From: an uncultured Hungatella sp.
GTDB taxonomy: Bacteria > Bacillota > Clostridia > Lachnospirales > Lachnospiraceae
Assembly: GCA_910588505.1 (NCBI GenBank)
Contig: CAJUPQ010000113.1
Span: 1 to 7,758 of the forward strand
Direction: 5' to 3'
Length of the DNA: 7,758 bases
How positions within the stretch are numbered: position 1 is the stretch's first letter; every line of letters starts with the position of its first letter. This document shows positions 5,532-7,758 of the stretch, piece by piece. The position numbers were made by a program, and so were the translations under genes. Below the pieces are notes generated by a model. The model saw nothing but the letters and a program-made list of their open reading frames with translations, ran no database searches and was not told the origin of the DNA.

Positions 5532-6215
5532 GTGAGCGAAGAGAATAGAAGGGAAGAAGACATGGAACAGGCGGCGGATCTTGGAGGGGAAGCCGCGGAT
5601 GAGACCAGAGGGAAAGAGAGGCCGGAAGGATCAGATCAGGTTCCGGACAGTCCGGACGCGGAGGTAAGGCAGCCGGATGAGGGGGAGGCTTCGGAGGAGT
5701 CCCCAAAAGGACAGGAGCCGGAGGAGGCTAAGGATTCTCCAAAGAAAGGTTTTTTTGGCAAGAAGAAGGAGAAGAAGGATCCTAAGGACGCTCAGATCGA
5801 AGAGCTGACAGATAGGCTTAAGAGAAATATGGCTGAGTTTGATAATTACAGAAAGCGGACGGAGAAAGAAAAGTCCGCCATGTTCGAGATAGGAGCCAAG
5901 GACATCATCGAGCGGATTCTGCCGGTGATCGATAATTTTGAGAGAGGCTTAAACTCAATGCCTGAGGATGCCAAGGGGACTTCCTTTGCCGAGGGCATGG
6001 AGATGATATATAAGCAGCTTCTGAAGAATCTGGAGGAGGCGGGCGTTAAGCCCATTGAAGCCGTAGGCCAGCAGTTTGACCCAAACTTCCACAACGCGGT
6101 GATGCATGTGGAGGATGAGGAGCAGGGGGAGAACGTGGTGGTCCAGGAACTTCAGAAAGGTTATCTGTACCGGGACAGCGTGGTGAGACATAGCATGGTA
6201 CAGGTAGCTAATTAG
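5532..6215 (+). CDS. grpE: Nucleotide exchange factor GrpE
   Basis: 227 residues from a GTG start. GrpE dimers release ADP from DnaK in the DnaK-DnaJ-GrpE chaperone cycle in the cytoplasm. Residues 1-68 are acidic low-complexity sequence rich in Glu, Asp, Pro and Gly, as in many GrpE tails. A basic patch KKGFFGKKKEKKD (71-83) follows. The long dimerising helix includes RLKRNMAEFDNYRKRTEKEK (95-114), then ILPVIDNFERGL (129-140). The C-terminal beta domain carries the family signature QQFDPNFHNAVMHV (180-193) and GYLYRDSVVRHSMVQVAN (210-227). GTG 5532 has AGGTGAG 6 nt upstream, overlapping the hrcA stop. ATG 5562 has its own AAGGG (5549-5553) 8 nt upstream and would give 217 residues; either could be used because the tail is not conserved. 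The gene is co-transcribed with hrcA. Confidence 0.96.
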   Translation: MSEENRREEDMEQAADLGGEAADETRGKERPEGSDQVPDSPDAEVRQPDEGEASEESPKGQEPEEAKDSPKKGFFGKKKEKKDPKDAQIEELTDRLKRNMAEFDNYRKRTEKEKSAMFEIGAKDIIERILPVIDNFERGLNSMPEDAKGTSFAEGMEMIYKQLLKNLEEAGVKPIEAVGQQFDPNFHNAVMHVEDEEQGENVVVQELQKGYLYRDSVVRHSMVQVAN

Positions 6216-6338
6216 GGAGCGGCAAAAGAGGCTGACTGTTTTGCGAAGGTTCCCATGACGCAGTACCCGGACAGAGGTTCGGTTTGATCAGGCAGCAGAC
6301 ACATGTAAAAAATGGATTTTATATAGGAGGAAAAAGCT
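6216..6338 (+). other. grpE-dnaK intercistronic region
   Basis: This 123-nt spacer is much longer than the 7-nt hrcA-grpE gap. GCAAAA (6222-6227) can pair with TTTTGC (6239-6244) around 11 nt, and CCGGA with TTCGG can form a 5-bp hairpin at about 6269-6286. Neither has a T-tract like a terminator. No second CIRCE and no convincing promoter is present, so dnaK probably depends on the hrcA promoter. The hairpins might mark RNA processing; that is speculation. Confidence 0.4.
6325..6330 (+). promoter_or_regulatory. Consensus ribosome binding site of dnaK
   Basis: A perfect AGGAGG ends 8 nt before ATG 6339, the strongest Shine-Dalgarno in the window. It fits the high output expected of DnaK relative to HrcA and GrpE from one transcript. 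Confidence 0.9.
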
Positions 6339-7758
6339 ATGGGCAAGATTATAGGTATTGACTTAGGTACGACCAACAGCTGTGTGGCCGTTATGGAAGG
6401 CGGCAAGCCGACGGTTATCGCCAACGCGGAGGGCGTCAGGACCACGCCGTCCATCGTAGCGTTTACAAAGACAGGAGAGAGGCTGGTAGGCGAGCCCGCG
6501 AAGCGTCAGGCAGTTACTAACGCTGACAAGACCATCTCTTCCATCAAGAGACATATTGGAAGCGATTATAAGGTGGATATTGACGGGAAGAAGTATACTC
6601 CCCAGGAGATTTCGGCTATGATTCTGCAGAAGCTGAAAGCGGACGCGGAGAGCTATCTGGGCGAGACCGTGACAGAAGCGGTCATCACGGTTCCCGCGTA
6701 TTTTAACGACGCACAGCGTCAGGCCACCAAGGACGCAGGCAAGATTGCGGGTCTGGATGTAAAGAGGATCATCAACGAGCCTACGGCAGCGGCCCTGGCC
6801 TACGGCCTTGACAATGAAAAAGAGCAGAAGATCATGGTTTATGACCTGGGCGGCGGTACGTTCGATGTGTCCATCATCGAGATCGGCGACGGCGTGATCG
6901 AGGTGCTTTCCACTAACGGCGATACAAGACTGGGCGGCGATGACTTTGACAACCGCATTACCCAGTGGCTCATCGACGAGTTTAAGAAAGCGGAAGGAGT
7001 TGATCTGTCCGGCGACAAGATGGCTCTCCAGAGACTGAAAGAGGCTGCGGAGAAGGCCAAGAAGGAGCTTTCCACCGCCACCACTACTAATATTAACCTT
7101 CCGTTCATTACCGCGACCAATGAGGGGCCAAAGCATCTGGACATGAATCTGACCCGGGCGAAATTTGACGAGCTGACCCATGACTTGATCGAGAGAACGG
7201 CTATTCCTGTACAGAACGCTTTGAAGGACGCGGGCATTACGGCCTCCGAGCTTGGCAAGGTGCTTCTGGTAGGCGGTTCCACTCGTATGATCGCGGCTCA
7301 GGATAAGGTAAAACAGCTGACCGGACATGAGCCATCCAAGAGCCTGAACCCGGATGAGTGCGTTGCTATCGGCGCGGGCATCCAGGGCGGCAAGCTGGCA
7401 GGCGACGCCGGCGCAGGGGATATCCTTCTTCTTGATGTTACCCCGCTGTCTTTGTCCATTGAGACCATGGGCGGCGTGGCTACCAGACTGATCGAGAGGA
7501 ATACCACCATTCCCACCAAGAAGAGCCAGATTTTCTCCACCGCGGCTGACAACCAGACTGCTGTGGATATCCATGTGGTGCAGGGTGAGAGACAGTTTGC
7601 CCGGGACAACAAGACCTTAGGTCAGTTCCGTCTGGACGGGATCCCGCCTGCAAGGAGAGGCGTTCCCCAGATCGAGGTTACCTTTGATATTGATGCCAAC
7701 GGCATTGTAAATGTATCTGCCAAGGATCTGGGAACAGGCAAGGAGCAGCATATTACCA
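6339..7758 (+). CDS. dnaK: Chaperone DnaK (Hsp70), 3'-truncated by window edge
   Basis: 473 residues are visible of a usual 610-620; the frame is intact to the right edge. DnaK is the ATP-driven chaperone that binds exposed hydrophobic segments with DnaJ and GrpE. The nucleotide-binding domain shows the phosphate-1 motif IGIDLGTTNSCVAV (about 5-18), VPAYFNDAQRQATKDAG, INEPTAAALAYG, the phosphate-2 motif DLGGGTFDVSI (169-179) and LLVGGSTRM. The interdomain linker DILLLDV is at 361-367. The substrate-binding beta domain then begins (TPLSLSIETMGGV, NTTIPTKKSQIFSTA, DNQTAVDIHVVQGER). The alpha-helical lid and C-terminal tail are outside the window. The region after IKRHIG (about 70-90) is short, lacking the insert of Gram-negative homologues, consistent with a Firmicute. 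Start ATG 6339 has a perfect AGGAGG. It is third in the CIRCE-controlled operon. Confidence 0.98.
   Translation, partial: MGKIIGIDLGTTNSCVAVMEGGKPTVIANAEGVRTTPSIVAFTKTGERLVGEPAKRQAVTNADKTISSIKRHIGSDYKVDIDGKKYTPQEISAMILQKLKADAESYLGETVTEAVITVPAYFNDAQRQATKDAGKIAGLDVKRIINEPTAAALAYGLDNEKEQKIMVYDLGGGTFDVSIIEIGDGVIEVLSTNGDTRLGGDDFDNRITQWLIDEFKKAEGVDLSGDKMALQRLKEAAEKAKKELSTATTTNINLPFITATNEGPKHLDMNLTRAKFDELTHDLIERTAIPVQNALKDAGITASELGKVLLVGGSTRMIAAQDKVKQLTGHEPSKSLNPDECVAIGAGIQGGKLAGDAGAGDILLLDVTPLSLSIETMGGVATRLIERNTTIPTKKSQIFSTAADNQTAVDIHVVQGERQFARDNKTLGQFRLDGIPPARRGVPQIEVTFDIDANGIVNVSAKDLGTGKEQHIT

Noticed and set aside
6286..6324. Second promoter ahead of dnaK
   Set aside because: TTGATC followed by TAAAAA, or the TATATA before the ribosome binding site, have poor boxes or wrong spacing. 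There is no CIRCE here.
6363..7574. 403-codon open frame antisense to dnaK, plus smaller antisense frames nearby
   Set aside because: Long antisense frames opposite dnaK/hsp70 are a known by-product of codon bias. No promoter or ribosome binding site was seen and the product shows no family motif, while the sense strand is unmistakable DnaK.

Overview
The window reads as an ordinary chromosomal stretch of a Firmicute, most likely a Clostridia member of the Lachnospiraceae type. The evidence is the gene order lepA-hemW-hrcA-grpE-dnaK, purine-rich Shine-Dalgarno sites of the AGGAGG type, a CIRCE operator, and a DnaK without the insert near residues 80-100 that marks Gram-negative Hsp70s. Base composition is moderately GC-rich inside genes and AT-rich at promoters. 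The family-level assignment is inference; nothing in the window fixes genus or species.

Layout, left to right: (1) the 3' five-sixths of lepA (elongation factor 4), open at the left edge; (2) hemW, a radical SAM heme chaperone, starting 3 nt after the lepA stop with a TTG codon and probably translationally coupled; (3) about 290 nt without a confident gene, holding an unassigned stretch with nested inverted repeats and then a strong bidirectional hairpin terminator; (4) on the minus strand, convergent with hemW, a secreted 399-residue protein with a signal peptide, a small N-terminal domain, a linker with four 14-residue tandem repeats, and a C-terminal 3D (three-aspartate) cell-wall domain; (5) a 304-nt divergent control region with a near-consensus sigma-A promoter for each side and a perfect CIRCE operator just downstream of the hrcA promoter; (6) hrcA, grpE and the first three-quarters of dnaK, cut by the right edge.

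Functionally, lepA-hemW is a housekeeping unit. hrcA-grpE-dnaK is a class I heat-shock operon: HrcA binds CIRCE and represses its own operon, GrpE is the nucleotide exchange factor for DnaK, and dnaJ is probably next beyond the window. The secreted 3D protein is a separate unit inserted between two blocks that are adjacent in the classic Bacillus order.

I do not see a wholly new system. The parts deserving a second look are the architecture of the 3D protein (tandem-repeat linker, atypical 3D motif, GWVWD/GDGYHGF-type N-terminal domain), the unassigned intergenic stretch around 2736-2872, and the divergent control region. No CRISPR array, tRNA, rRNA, intact insertion sequence or phage gene was seen.
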